Source of the DNA: Hydrogenophaga sp. RAC07
GTDB taxonomy: Bacteria; Pseudomonadota; Gammaproteobacteria; Burkholderiales; Burkholderiaceae_C
Length of the DNA stretch: 64,000 bases
Direction of reading: 5' to 3'
Assembly (NCBI RefSeq): GCF_001713375.1
Contig: NZ_CP016449.1
Span: forward strand, 1,240,001-1,304,000
The first letter of the stretch is position 1, and the number at the start of each line of letters is the position of its first letter. Made by a program: the position numbers and the translations under genes. The notes under the pieces are model-generated. The model had not been told where the DNA came from, did no database searches, and worked only from the letters and a program-made list of their open reading frames with translations. This document shows, piece after piece, positions 20,337 to 30,131 of the stretch.

Positions 20337-21542
20337 TCAGGCTTCTGCGACCACGCCTTCGGCCACGAGGGCGTCGATCTCCGCCTCCGGCAGATCGAAT
20401 TCACGCAGCACCTCGCGCGTGTGCTGGCCCAGCAGCGGCGCGGGTGTGCTGCTGCGGTCGGGCGAGGCCGAGAAATGGATGGGGCAGCCGATGGCCCGCG
20501 TGGCCCCGGCTTGCGGATGCTCCACCTCCACGACCATGCCGCGCGCCAGCGTCTGCGGGTGGCTCAGCGCTTCGCCGATGGTGTGCACCGGCCCGGCCGG
20601 CACACCCGCTGCGTCAAATGCGGCCTGCCATTCGCCGCGTGTGCGCGTGCGAACCACGGCGTTCATCAGCTCCACCAACACATCCAGATGGGCCATGCGG
20701 TCGCGGTTGGTGGCAAAGCGCTCGTCGCCTTTCCACGCGGGATTCCCCAGCACGTCGCAGATGCGTTCCCAGTTGGCCTGGTTGGCGCCACCGATGTTGA
20801 TCCAGCCGTCGCTGGCTTCAAACGCCTGGTAGGGCGCGGTGAGGATGTGGGCCGAGCCGGTGGGCTCGGGTGAGCGCTGCGTGGCGAACCACACCGCCGC
20901 GTGCCAGTAGGTCTGCTGCAGGGCCGCGTCGCTCAGCGACGTGTCCACCACCTGGCCTTCGCCGGTCTTGAGCTTGTGGATGTAGGCGGCCAGGATGCCG
21001 AGTGCCGCGAGGATGCCGGCGTTCATGTCCGACACCGCGCTGCCACTCTTGGCCGGCGGGCGGCCCGCTTCGCCGGTGATGGACATCAGGCCCGCGAAGC
21101 CTTGCGCGATGAGGTCGAAGCCGCCCTTGTCGGCGTACGGCCCGCTGCGCCCGTAGCCGGTGATGGCGCAGTAGATCAGGCCCGGGTTCACGGCCTTCAG
21201 TGCCTCGTAGCCCAAACCCAGTTTGTCCATGGTGCCGCCGCGAAAATTTTCCACCAGCACGTCGGCGCTCTTCGCCATTTTCAAGAGCAGTGCGCGGCCC
21301 TTGGGGCTCTTGAGGTTGAGGGCCAGGCCGCGCTTGTTGCGGTTCATCATCATGAAAGGCGCCGAGACGCCGCCCACCTGCGGATCGCGGTAGCCGCGCG
21401 CGTCATCGCCGCCGGGAATCTTTTCAATCTTGATCACGTCGGCACCCATGTCGGCCAGCAGCAGGCCGCAGGTGGGGCCCGACATGATCTGGGTGACTTC
21501 GAGCACGCGCAGGCCCGCGAGCGGACCGGTGGATGGTTTCAC
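20337..21542 (-). CDS. CaiB/BaiF family (class III) CoA transferase
   Basis: Class III CoA transferase of 401 aa that forms intertwined homodimers and moves CoA between carboxylic acids. Visible signatures: GPLAGLRVLEVTQIMSGP, ADMGADVIKIE, the catalytic aspartate D172 in GSAVSDMNAG, and ENFRGGTMDKLGLGYE. The start is GTG 21542, overlapping the enoyl-CoA hydratase stop as GTGA, so the two are translationally coupled. The substrate is unknown; the neighbours (hydratase, Bug protein, aminotransferase) suggest activation of an imported organic acid. Confidence 0.93.
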   Translation of the reverse strand: MKPSTGPLAGLRVLEVTQIMSGPTCGLLLADMGADVIKIEKIPGGDDARGYRDPQVGGVSAPFMMMNRNKRGLALNLKSPKGRALLLKMAKSADVLVENFRGGTMDKLGLGYEALKAVNPGLIYCAITGYGRSGPYADKGGFDLIAQGFAGLMSITGEAGRPPAKSGSAVSDMNAGILAALGILAAYIHKLKTGEGQVVDTSLSDAALQQTYWHAAVWFATQRSPEPTGSAHILTAPYQAFEASDGWINIGGANQANWERICDVLGNPAWKGDERFATNRDRMAHLDVLVELMNAVVRTRTRGEWQAAFDAAGVPAGPVHTIGEALSHPQTLARGMVVEVEHPQAGATRAIGCPIHFSASPDRSSTPAPLLGQHTREVLREFDLPEAEIDALVAEGVVAEA

Positions 21543-22318
21543 TGGCCACTCCAGATGGGGGGTCGTTTGGCCACGAAAGCGGCCACGCCTTCGTGGAAGT
21601 CGTCGCTGCCGTAGGCCATGCGGATCAGGTCTTCGGAAGCGGCCAGGTCGTGTGTCACCAGCCGCTCCAGCGCAGCCTTGCTCACGCTCTGCGTCACCGG
21701 GGCCAGCGCAACCAGCCGCTGCACGAGCGCAGTGGTGGCCTGGTCGATGGCTTCGGGCGCCTCGACGGCGTGCAGGAAGCCGCAGGCCAGCGATTCCTCG
21801 GCGGGGATGAAGTCGGCCAGCATCAGCATGCGCTTCACGCGCTGCTGCCCGAAGGCCGCGCTCAGCCGCGCCACGTTCTGGATCGACAGGCAATTGCCCA
21901 GCGTCTTCGCGATCGGCACGCCGAACTTCGAGCCCGGCGTGGCCAGGCGGAAATCGCATGCGGTGGCAATGGCGAGGCCGCCACCCACGCACCAGCCCTC
22001 GACCACGGCCACGGTGGGCATGGGCAGGTTGCACATCAATTCGATGCCTGCCTCGATCTGGCGTTCGTAGGCCACGCCGTCTTCGCCGGTCTGGAAGGCC
22101 GCGAACTGCTCGATGTCGGTGCCGGCCACGAAGGCCTGCCCACCGGCACCGCGGAACACCGCCACCCGCACGCTGCGGTCCGTGCTCAACTCGCGGTTGA
22201 TGGCCGCGAGCTGTTCGTACATGGCCCAGGTCATCGCGTTGCGCGCCTGGGGTCGGTCAAACAGCACCGAGGCCACGCCGGCCTCGATCTGCAGGCGCAC
22301 TTGGCCCTGGTCGGTCAT
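21539..22318 (-). CDS. Enoyl-CoA hydratase/isomerase family protein
   Basis: Crotonase-fold protein of 259 aa. It has the oxyanion-hole segments AFVAGTDIEQF and EGWCVGGGLAIATACDFRLA, and the expected N-terminal VRLQIEAGVASVLFDRPQAR. It probably hydrates or isomerises an acyl-CoA made by the coupled CoA transferase. The exact catalytic glutamate pair is not obvious by eye, so hydrolase or isomerase activity is possible. Confidence 0.92.
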   Translation of the reverse strand: MTDQGQVRLQIEAGVASVLFDRPQARNAMTWAMYEQLAAINRELSTDRSVRVAVFRGAGGQAFVAGTDIEQFAAFQTGEDGVAYERQIEAGIELMCNLPMPTVAVVEGWCVGGGLAIATACDFRLATPGSKFGVPIAKTLGNCLSIQNVARLSAAFGQQRVKRMLMLADFIPAEESLACGFLHAVEAPEAIDQATTALVQRLVALAPVTQSVSKAALERLVTHDLAASEDLIRMAYGSDDFHEGVAAFVAKRPPIWSGQ

Positions 22319-22328
22319 GCGTCGTCGC

Positions 22329-23306
22329 TCAGCTGTCGATGGTGACTTTGGCGTCCTTGATCACCTTGGACCACTTCACCTGCTCGGTGCGGATGAAGTC
22401 GGCGAACTGCTGAGCCGAGCCGCCGCCGTCTTCGGCGCCGTACTGGTCCAGCTTCTCTTTGATGTCGGGCATGGCGAGCACCTTGTTGATGTCTTCGTTC
22501 ATGCGCTGCGCAATGGCCGGCGGCATCTTGCCCGGGCCCACCAGGCCGTACCAGGTGGTGGCCTCGAAGCCGGGAAAGCCGGACTCGGCCATGGTCGGCA
22601 CGGTCGGGTGGCCCGAGGCGCGTTTGGCGCGGGTCTGTGCAATCGCGCGTACCTTGCCGCTTTTGACGTGCGGAGTCGCTGCCGTCATGGTGTCGAACGA
22701 GTAGCCGATCTGCCCGCCCATGAGGTCAGCGAGCATGGGGCCGGAGCCACGGTAAGGGATGTGCAACGCGAACACGCCGGCAGCGAGCTTGAAAGATTCC
22801 AGCGCGAGGTGTTGGGCCGAGCCCTGGCCGGCCGAACCGAAGGTGACCTTGCCGGGGTTGGCCTTGCACTGCGCCACGAGTTCGGCCACGGTTTTGGCGG
22901 GTTGGTCCAGGTTGCTGACCAGCAGGTTGGGCGTGACGCCCACCAGGGTCAGCGGCGTGAAGTCGCGTTCCACCACGTAGCCCAGCTTGGGCATCAGGCC
23001 GGGCGCCAGCGCGTGGCTGTTGATGTGGGCCATGAGGAGGGTGTTGCCGTCGGGCGGCGCCTTGGCCACCAGGTCGGCAGCGATCACGCCCGACGCACCG
23101 GCCCGGTTTTCCACCACCACCGTGAGGTTCCACATGGCCTGCAGCTTCTGGCCCACCAGGCGGGCCAGCGCATCGGTGCCGCCGCCGGGTGCGAAGCCCA
23201 CGATGATGCGCACCGGACCAACGGGCAGGGTCTGGGCTCTCAGCATGGGCGCGGCCAGGGTGGCTGCGGTGGCCGCCGTGGCGGTGACGAAGGTTCTGCG
23301 TTGCAT
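22329..23306 (-). CDS. Bug-family (TctC-like) periplasmic solute-binding protein
   Basis: Solute receptor of 325 aa. The N-terminus MQRRTFVTATAATAATLA carries an RR pair and cleaves around A24 (LRA before QTL); export by Sec or Tat is possible. Bug signatures are VRIIVGFAPGGGTDALAR, VVVENRAGASG and TTWYGLVGPGKMP. It lies 10 nt upstream of the hydratase and downstream of the aminotransferase on the same strand, so it probably captures the substrate that this locus degrades. It is a second Bug protein, distinct from the one at 11246. Confidence 0.95.
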   Translation of the reverse strand: MQRRTFVTATAATAATLAAPMLRAQTLPVGPVRIIVGFAPGGGTDALARLVGQKLQAMWNLTVVVENRAGASGVIAADLVAKAPPDGNTLLMAHINSHALAPGLMPKLGYVVERDFTPLTLVGVTPNLLVSNLDQPAKTVAELVAQCKANPGKVTFGSAGQGSAQHLALESFKLAAGVFALHIPYRGSGPMLADLMGGQIGYSFDTMTAATPHVKSGKVRAIAQTRAKRASGHPTVPTMAESGFPGFEATTWYGLVGPGKMPPAIAQRMNEDINKVLAMPDIKEKLDQYGAEDGGGSAQQFADFIRTEQVKWSKVIKDAKVTIDS

Positions 23307-23354
23307 GGTGTCTCCTGGGGGTCGTGTGGTGGTGGAACGCGGGGGAAATCGATC

Positions 23355-24590
23355 TCAGGCGGCCTTGCGCAGCGGCACGGCGGCGGGGTGGCTGGCGTAG
23401 TAGTCCATGAGGGTCTGCACGCCCGAGCCGGCGAGCTTCACGCCAGCCAGCTTCAGGCCCATTTCGCAGCCCGCCACGGCGGCGATCAGCGTGAGGTCGT
23501 TGGTGTCGCCCAGGTGGCCGATGCGGAACATGCGGCCCTTGATCTTGCCCAGGCCGGTGCCCAGCGAACAGTCGAAGCGTTCGTAAATGATCTTGCGCAC
23601 CGCGTCGGCGTCCACGCCCTCGGGCGTCATCACACCGGTGAGGATGGGCGAGTGCACGCCGTTCTCGGCGCACTGGATCGGCAGGCCCCAGGTTTGCACC
23701 GCAGCGCGCACGCCGTCGGCCCAGCGCTGGTGGCGCGCGAACACCACGTCCAACCCCTGACCCAGGATCATGTCGGCCGCTTCGCTCAGCGCGTAGAGCA
23801 GGTTGGTGTTGGGCGTTGACGGCCAGTAGCCGGTCTTGTTCATCTCGATGATTTCGTCCCAGGCCCAGAAGGCCTTGGGCAGCTTGGCGGTCTTGCTGGC
23901 TTCGATGGCTTTGGGCGAGAGCGCATTGAAGCTGATGCCGGGCGGCAGCATCAGGCCTTTTTGCGAGCCGCTGATGGAGACGTCCACGCCCCACGCGTCG
24001 TGGCAATACTCCGCACTGGCGAGGCCCGAGATGGTGTCCACCAGCAGCAGGGCGGGGTGTCTGGCCGCGTCGATCGCCTTGCGCACCGCGGCGATGTTGC
24101 TGGTCACGCCGGTGGAGGTTTCGTTGTGCACCACGCACACCGCCTTGATGCTGTGGCCGCTGTCGACCTTCAGGCGCTCTTCGATCAGGTCGGCCTGCAC
24201 GCCGTGGCGCCAGCTCGCGGGCACGCCGTTGTCGGTGCCGCTCAAGGCCAGCACCTCGGCTTTCAGACCCAGGCGCGTGGCCAGCTTGTTCCACAGGAAG
24301 GCGAAATGCCCGGTCTCGTACATCAGCACGTGGTCGCCCGGGCTCAGCGTGTTGGCCAGCGCGGCTTCCCAGGCGCCGGTGCCCGAGGCCGGGTAAATCA
24401 TCACCGGGTGTTTGGTCTGGAAGATCTTTTGCATGTCGGCCAGCACCTTCAGACCCAGCACGGCGAACTCCGGGCCACGGTGGTCGATGGTGGGCAGGCT
24501 CATGGCGCGCAGCACGCGGTCGGGCACGGGCGAGGGGCCCGGAATCTGCAAGAAGTGGCGGCCGGTGGGGTGGAAGTCGGTGGTCAGCAT
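23355..24590 (-). CDS. Serine--glyoxylate-type aminotransferase (class V)
   Basis: PLP enzyme of 411 aa in the alanine/serine-glyoxylate aminotransferase family. It has GRHFLQIPGPSPVP at the start, DHRGPEF, the PLP lysine K211 in SGSQKGLMLPPG, and a C-terminal GKIKGRMFRIGHLGDTND. It would convert glyoxylate to glycine using serine or alanine. ATG 24590 is chosen over one 14 codons upstream because it gives the standard MLTTDFHPTGRHF start. It is divergent from a GntR regulator and is first in the operon aminotransferase, Bug, hydratase, CoA transferase. Confidence 0.9.
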   Translation of the reverse strand: MLTTDFHPTGRHFLQIPGPSPVPDRVLRAMSLPTIDHRGPEFAVLGLKVLADMQKIFQTKHPVMIYPASGTGAWEAALANTLSPGDHVLMYETGHFAFLWNKLATRLGLKAEVLALSGTDNGVPASWRHGVQADLIEERLKVDSGHSIKAVCVVHNETSTGVTSNIAAVRKAIDAARHPALLLVDTISGLASAEYCHDAWGVDVSISGSQKGLMLPPGISFNALSPKAIEASKTAKLPKAFWAWDEIIEMNKTGYWPSTPNTNLLYALSEAADMILGQGLDVVFARHQRWADGVRAAVQTWGLPIQCAENGVHSPILTGVMTPEGVDADAVRKIIYERFDCSLGTGLGKIKGRMFRIGHLGDTNDLTLIAAVAGCEMGLKLAGVKLAGSGVQTLMDYYASHPAAVPLRKAA

Positions 24591-24620
24591 GGCAATGTGT
24601 GGTTGGATGGCAGACGCATT

Positions 24621-24695
24621 TTTTGCATACAAATTGAATCTGTCAATCGGACCAGCCCTAAAATGCCTAAAAACAGCCCAACTTTTGAATACAAA
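24621..24695. promoter_or_regulatory. Pair of direct-repeat operators for the GntR regulator
   Basis: TTTTGCATACAAA (24621-24633) recurs as TTTTGAATACAAA (24683-24695) with one mismatch, 62 bp apart, about six helical turns, so both sites face the same side of DNA. Each half resembles the ATAC-centred palindromes bound by GntR/FadR-family regulators (TTTGnATACAAA is close to its own reverse complement). They lie one near each divergent start: aminotransferase at 24590 and GntR at 24698. Confidence 0.6.
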
Positions 24696-24697
24696 AC

Positions 24698-25399
24698 ATG
24701 ACGGCCCAGATTTTCAACATGCCCCCCGCCGCCTTGCACGAGCAGGCCACCCAGCGTTTGCGCCAGATGCTGGTGGAAGGGCAGATCGCCCCCGGCGCCA
24801 AGCTGAATGAGCGCGAACTCTGCGAACAACTCAAGGTGTCCCGCACGCCTTTGCGCGAAGCCATCAAGACCCTGGCCGCCGAGGGCCTGGTGGAGTTGGT
24901 GCCCAACCGCGGCGCGGTGGCCGTGCAGCTCAGCGAGACCGACGTCCACAACACCTTCGAGGTGATGGCCGGACTGGAAGCCGCCTCGGGGCAACTGGCC
25001 GCGCAGCGCGTGACCGACGCTGAACTCGCCGAGATCAAGGCCCTGCACTACGAGATGATGGCCGCCTACACGCGGCGCGATCTCTCGGCCTATTACCCGC
25101 TCAATGCAGCGATCCACCGGGCCATCAACGCCGCCGCCCGCAACCCCGTGCTCACCAGCACCTACAACCAGGTCAACGCGCGCCTGCAGGCGCTGCGCTT
25201 TCGCTCCAACCAGGACGGCGAGAAATGGAGCCGCGCAGTGAAGGAACACGAAGCCATGATCCAGGCGCTGGAAGCTCGCGACCCGGTGGCGCTGGCCAAT
25301 GTGCTCACAACCCATCTCAACAACAAGCGCGACGTGGTCATCGAGCAGTTGCGCTCGATGGAAGTGCAGACCATGCAGCAGCAGGGAGCCAAAGAATGA
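24698..25399 (+). CDS. GntR family transcriptional regulator (FadR/FCD subfamily)
   Basis: Regulator of 233 aa. It has an N-terminal winged helix at residues 10-75 (LHEQATQRLRQMLVEGQIAP, NERELCEQLKVSRTPLREAI) and a C-terminal FCD ligand domain (EVMAGLEAASGQLAAQRVTD, YYPLNAAIHRAINAAARNP, AVKEHEAMIQAL). FCD domains usually bind organic acids through a metal. It overlaps the 1038-aa FAD/Fe-S dehydrogenase by ATGA and is divergent from the aminotransferase operon, so it probably controls both. The intergenic direct repeats are its likely sites. Confidence 0.94.
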   Translation: MTAQIFNMPPAALHEQATQRLRQMLVEGQIAPGAKLNERELCEQLKVSRTPLREAIKTLAAEGLVELVPNRGAVAVQLSETDVHNTFEVMAGLEAASGQLAAQRVTDAELAEIKALHYEMMAAYTRRDLSAYYPLNAAIHRAINAAARNPVLTSTYNQVNARLQALRFRSNQDGEKWSRAVKEHEAMIQALEARDPVALANVLTTHLNNKRDVVIEQLRSMEVQTMQQQGAKE

Positions 25400-28300
25400 A
25401 CGCACCCTTGCCCCTGGCGGTGACACGAGAAAAATCTTCGTCGATGCAGGCGGACGCGGCGTACGAACGCGTGGCCGGGATCGGCAACGAAGTGGCTGGC
25501 CAGCTGGCGCGCCGCTTGACGCAGGAGACGCAGGGCGAGGTGCTGTTCAGCCCCGCCGACCGTGGCCGCTACGCCACCGACGCGTCCATCTACCAGCAGG
25601 TGCCGGTGGGCGTGTTCGTGCCGCAAGACGCGGACGACGTGCGCCTGGCGCTCGACATCTGCCGCGATCTCGCCGTGCCCATCGTGCCGCGCGGCGGCGG
25701 CACCAGCCAGTGTGGACAGACCGTGGGCGCGGGCCTGGTGATCGACCACAGCAAACACATGCGCCGCGTGCTCGACGTGAATGTGGACGAGCGCACCGCC
25801 ACGGTGGAGCCCGGCCTGGTGCTCGATCACCTCAATGCGCAGCTCAAGCCCCACGGCCTTTGGTACCCGGTGGACGTGTCCACCAGTGCGCAGGCCACGC
25901 TGGGCGGCATGGCCGGCAACAACTCCTGCGGCAGCCGCTCCGTGGCCTACGGCAACATGGTGCACAACGTGCTGGGCGCACAAGCCTGGCTGGCCGACGG
26001 CAGCCTGGTCGACTTCGGCGACCACGCCACCGCCAGCCCGCAAGCCAAAGGCATTGGCGACTTCGTGCGCGATCTGGCCCTGGAGCACGCTGAGGAGATC
26101 GACGCGCGCTGGCCCAAGGTGCTGCGCCGCGTGGCCGGCTACAACCTCGACATCTTCCGCAACCAGAACGAAAAGCCGTACACCCACGACGGCTCGGTGA
26201 ACCTGTCGCACCTGCTCATTGGCAGCGAGGGCACGCTGGCGCTCACGCGTTCGCTCAAGCTGCAGTTGCGCGAACTGCCGCGCGCCAAGGTGCTGGGCGT
26301 GGTGAACTTCCCCACCTTCTTCCAGGCGATGGACAGTGCGCAGCACATCGTCAAGCTGGGTGAAGGCATGGCCGTGGGCCAGCTCACGGCGGTGGAGCTG
26401 GTCGACCGCACCATGATCGAGCTCTCGCTCAAGAACCCGGCGTTCGCGCCCACCATCCGCACCGCGCTCTCGCCGCACATCAACGGAGGCAAGCCCGCTG
26501 CGGTCTTGCTGGTGGAATTCAGCGGCCCGAGCAAGGCCGACATCGCACACAAGATCCGCGAGCTGGTGGAGCTCATGGGCGAGCTCGGTCTGCCCGGCAG
26601 CGTGGTGGAGATGGTGGAGGACGCGCCGCAGAAAAACCTGTGGGAAGTGCGCAAGGCCGGCCTGAACATCATGATGAGCCTGCGGGGCGACGGCAAACCG
26701 GTGAGCTTCATCGAAGACTGCGCGGTGCCGCTGGTCCACCTGGCCGAGTACACCGACGCGCTCACCGAGGTGTTCCACAAACACGGCAGCCGGGGCACCT
26801 GGTACGCCCACGCCTCGGTGGGCACGCTGCACGTGCGCCCGATTCTCGACATGCGCCGCGAGGGTGCCAACAAGATGCGCGCGATCGCCGAAGAGGCGAG
26901 CGAACTCGTGCGCAAGTACAAGGGCGCATTCAGCGGCGAGCACGGCGACGGCCTGTGCCGCGGCGAGTGGATCGAATGGCAGTTCGGCCCGCGCATCAAC
27001 GACGCGTTTGCCCGCATCAAGCAGCACCTCGACCCCACCGGGCTGCTCTCGCCCAACCGCATGATCAACCCGCCGAAGATGGACGACACGCGGCTCATGC
27101 GGTTTCCACCGAGCTACAAGGTGGTGCCCATCCAGCCCGTGCTCGACTGGAGCGCGTGGGACGTGAAAGCCGACCCGGTGACCGAAGTGACCACCGCGCC
27201 CGGCACCGGCGAAGACCCGGCGCGCGGCCTGGCCAAAGCGGTGGAGATGTGCAACAACAACGGTCACTGCCGCAAGTTCGACGCCGGCACCATGTGCCCG
27301 AGCTACCGCGTCACCCGCGACGAACAGCACCTCACGCGCGGCCGCGCCAACACCTTGCGCCTGGCCCTCAGCGGCCAGATCCCGGGGCTGGCGGGCAGCG
27401 ACGCGCTCACCAGCGAGGTGGTGCGCGAGGCCATGGACCTCTGCGTGGGTTGCAAGGGCTGCAAGCGCGACTGCCCCACCGGCGTGGACATGGCCAAGAT
27501 GAAGGTCGAGTTCCTGCAGCACTACAAGGCGAAACACGGCCACACGCTCAAGGACCGTTTGGTCGCGCAGTTGCCCGACTACGCGGCCTGGGCAGCGCGG
27601 CTGGCACCGGTGCTCAACCTGTGCAACCGTGTGCCGCTGCTGGCCTCACTGTCAGAGAAATGGCTGGGCCTGTCGGCTCGCCGCAGCCTGCCGGAGTGGA
27701 GCGCCCGCCATTTTTTCAACACGCCCCTCAAGACCGCAACACGCGACGAGGTGCTGGCCGCCGAACGCGGCGTGGTGCTCTTCGTCGACACCTTCAACGG
27801 CTACTTCGAGTCGGAAAACGCGCACGCGGCGGTGAAGGTGCTGCAAGCCGCCGGCTACACCGTGCACGTGGCGACCAAGGCCCAGGACGACGGCAAGCAC
27901 CTCTGCTGTGGCCGCACCTATCTGGCCAGCGGCATGGTGGAGCAGGCGAAAGAAAAAGCACGCGAGGTCGTGCAGAGCCTGCTGCCGTTTGCACACAAGG
28001 GCATCGCCATCGTGGGCCTGGAGCCTTCGTGCCTGCTCACGCTGCGCGACGAGATGCTCGTGATGGGCCTGGGCTCGGCGCCGCAACAAATTGCCGAGCA
28101 CGCCCTGCTGTTCGAAGAGTTCCTGGCGCGCGAGGTCAAAGCCGGCCGGCTCGACGGCTTGAAGGCCCGGCTCAAGGCCGTGGACCAACCGGTGCTGCTG
28201 CACGGCCACTGCCACCAGAAAGCGTTCGACGCCGTCTCACCGATCCTGGAGGTGTTGCGCTGGATTCCGGGCGCCAAGCCGCAGCTGATCGAGAGCAGCT

Positions 28301-28512
28301 GCTGCGGCATGGCCGGCAGCTTCGGCTATGAGGCCTCGCACTTTGAGGTGTCGATGCAGATGGCCGAACTCAGCCTGCTGCCGGCGGTGCGCGCCGAACC
28401 TGGCGCCATCGTGGTGGCCGACGGCACCAGCTGCCGCCACCAGATCGCCGATGGCGCGCAGCGCGAAGCGGTGCATGTGAGCCGCCTGCTGGCGGGCTTG
28501 CTGAAAGATTGA
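25396..28512 (+). CDS. FAD-linked and Fe-S 2-hydroxyacid dehydrogenase (YdiJ-like)
   Basis: Large fusion of 1038 aa. The N-terminal half is an FAD-linked oxidase (PCMH FAD domain: VPIVPRGGGTSQCGQTVGAG, GGMAGNNSCGSRSVAYGN; C-terminal cap with SGEHGDGLCRGEW). The second half holds two 4Fe-4S motifs (CNNNGHC near residue 619, CVGCKGCKRDCPTG near 683) and two GlpC-type CCG domains (CCGRTY near 837, CCGMAGSFGY near 969). Size and order match E. coli YdiJ, a D-2-hydroxyglutarate dehydrogenase. D-lactate or another 2-hydroxyacid is possible. ATG 25396 overlaps the GntR stop, so it is translationally coupled; a terminator follows. Confidence 0.92.
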   Translation: MNAPLPLAVTREKSSSMQADAAYERVAGIGNEVAGQLARRLTQETQGEVLFSPADRGRYATDASIYQQVPVGVFVPQDADDVRLALDICRDLAVPIVPRGGGTSQCGQTVGAGLVIDHSKHMRRVLDVNVDERTATVEPGLVLDHLNAQLKPHGLWYPVDVSTSAQATLGGMAGNNSCGSRSVAYGNMVHNVLGAQAWLADGSLVDFGDHATASPQAKGIGDFVRDLALEHAEEIDARWPKVLRRVAGYNLDIFRNQNEKPYTHDGSVNLSHLLIGSEGTLALTRSLKLQLRELPRAKVLGVVNFPTFFQAMDSAQHIVKLGEGMAVGQLTAVELVDRTMIELSLKNPAFAPTIRTALSPHINGGKPAAVLLVEFSGPSKADIAHKIRELVELMGELGLPGSVVEMVEDAPQKNLWEVRKAGLNIMMSLRGDGKPVSFIEDCAVPLVHLAEYTDALTEVFHKHGSRGTWYAHASVGTLHVRPILDMRREGANKMRAIAEEASELVRKYKGAFSGEHGDGLCRGEWIEWQFGPRINDAFARIKQHLDPTGLLSPNRMINPPKMDDTRLMRFPPSYKVVPIQPVLDWSAWDVKADPVTEVTTAPGTGEDPARGLAKAVEMCNNNGHCRKFDAGTMCPSYRVTRDEQHLTRGRANTLRLALSGQIPGLAGSDALTSEVVREAMDLCVGCKGCKRDCPTGVDMAKMKVEFLQHYKAKHGHTLKDRLVAQLPDYAAWAARLAPVLNLCNRVPLLASLSEKWLGLSARRSLPEWSARHFFNTPLKTATRDEVLAAERGVVLFVDTFNGYFESENAHAAVKVLQAAGYTVHVATKAQDDGKHLCCGRTYLASGMVEQAKEKAREVVQSLLPFAHKGIAIVGLEPSCLLTLRDEMLVMGLGSAPQQIAEHALLFEEFLAREVKAGRLDGLKARLKAVDQPVLLHGHCHQKAFDAVSPILEVLRWIPGAKPQLIESSCCGMAGSFGYEASHFEVSMQMAELSLLPAVRAEPGAIVVADGTSCRHQIADGAQREAVHVSRLLAGLLKD

Positions 28513-28525
28513 CAGGACAAAAACG

Positions 28526-28559
28526 AAAAGGCCCCGGAGCCTGAGCTCCGGGGCCTTTT
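28526..28559. terminator. Bidirectional rho-independent terminator
   Basis: The 15-bp stem AAAAGGCCCCGGAGC (28526-28540) / GCTCCGGGGCCTTTT (28545-28559) encloses a CTGA loop. It lies between the convergent FAD/Fe-S dehydrogenase and RRM protein genes and can stop both. Confidence 0.92.
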
Positions 28560-28589
28560 CAGATCTTGTCAGCGCAGGGCTGACAGGGA

Positions 28590-28958
<369 letters not shown>

Positions 28959-29153
28959 GAGGACTCCTCAAAATAACTGAAAACAAAAGCGATGGGGTCC
29001 CGAAAGCACAACTAACTCTAAAAGTACCGCCGTAGCGCGCGAAACTGACCGATCACCTGACTTGTAAGCGCGATTGGACGCGCGAACGTGTTGATTATGC
29101 GCTACGGCAGCCATGTCCCCTTGTCCGCGTATTCCCGAAGGCTTTTGCAGCCG

Positions 29154-30131
29154 TCAGGCTGGAGGCCAATCGATCGCGCGTTGGCTCTCGAAAGTCCGGG
29201 GCAAGCCGGTGACAGGGTCGTCAAAAGCGATGCTGCGCGCCAGCAGGCGCAGCGGTTCGGCGAAGTCTTCAGCGTCATCGGGACCGCGCAAGACCGTGGG
29301 ATAAAACTGGTCGCCCACGATGGGCGCGCCCAGCGCGTTCATGTGCACGCGCAACTGGTGGCGTTTGCCCGAGAGGGGCGAGAGCCGGTAGCGTGCCCAG
29401 TCACCGCGCACTTCACACAGCTCGATGTGGGTCTCGCTGTTGGGCTCGCCTGCTGACTCGACCATGCGAAAGAAGCTGCCGCTGTCTTCGTCGATGCGGC
29501 TGCGCCGCGTGAGTGGCCAGTTGAATTCGGGGCGGTGGGGCGCGATCGCTTCGTAGACCTTGTGCACCGCGCGCTCGCGAAACAGGGCCTGGTAGGCGTT
29601 GCGGTCCTGCGGCCGAAGGCTGAACAGCACGAGCCCGGCGGTTTCGCGGTCGATGCGGTGGATGGGGCTGAGCGTGTCGATACCGGTGCGGCGCTTCAGG
29701 CGCACCAGCAGGCTTTGCTGCACGTAGCGCCCGCCCGGCGTGACCGGCAAAAAATGCGGCTTGTCGGCCACCAGCAGGTGTTCGTCCTGGAACAGCACCG
29801 CTTCTTCAAACGGGATGTCGGGTTCGTCGTCCAGGTGGCGGTAGTAGTGGATGCGCGTCCCGGGCTGGAAGGGAGCCCCGGGCGGCAGCGGCTGGCCGCT
29901 GTCGTCCAGCACCTCGCCGCGCGCCAGGCGCTGCTCCCAGGCAGCCCGGTCTACGACGTTGAGGCGTTCTGCGAGGAAGTCCAGCAGCAGCGGCCAGGCC
30001 GCCGATGACCCGTGGGGCAGGGCGACACAACTGGCGGACACGCCATCGCGCGCGGGAATGTGCGGACTCTTCGGCGGACGGGCCACGGCGGGACGCTCGG
30101 GCCTCAGACCCGGCGGAACACCAGGTCCCAC
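29154..30131 (-). CDS. RluA-family pseudouridine synthase
   Basis: Pseudouridine synthase of up to 325 aa. The catalytic Asp is D161 in [31 protein letters not shown] and [17 protein letters not shown] are also family motifs. The RNA target cannot be told. The longest frame starts at GTG 30131, overlapping the trmB end by 28 nt. An in-frame GTG at 30086 would give a more conventional short N-terminus, so the start is uncertain. It is in one transcription unit with trmB. Confidence 0.88.
   Translation of the reverse strand: MGPGVPPGLRPERPAVARPPKSPHIPARDGVSASCVALPHGSSAAWPLLLDFLAERLNVVDRAAWEQRLARGEVLDDSGQPLPPGAPFQPGTRIHYYRHLDDEPDIPFEEAVLFQDEHLLVADKPHFLPVTPGGRYVQQSLLVRLKRRTGIDTLSPIHRIDRETAGLVLFSLRPQDRNAYQALFRERAVHKVYEAIAPHRPEFNWPLTRRSRIDEDSGSFFRMVESAGEPNSETHIELCEVRGDWARYRLSPLSGKRHQLRVHMNALGAPIVGDQFYPTVLRGPDDAEDFAEPLRLLARSIAFDDPVTGLPRTFESQRAIDWPPA

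Noticed and set aside
17456..20404. A 982-codon open frame on the minus strand opposite alaS
   Set aside because: Same antisense effect. The His/Arg/Leu/Val-rich translation has no recognisable domain, and alaS is complete on the plus strand.
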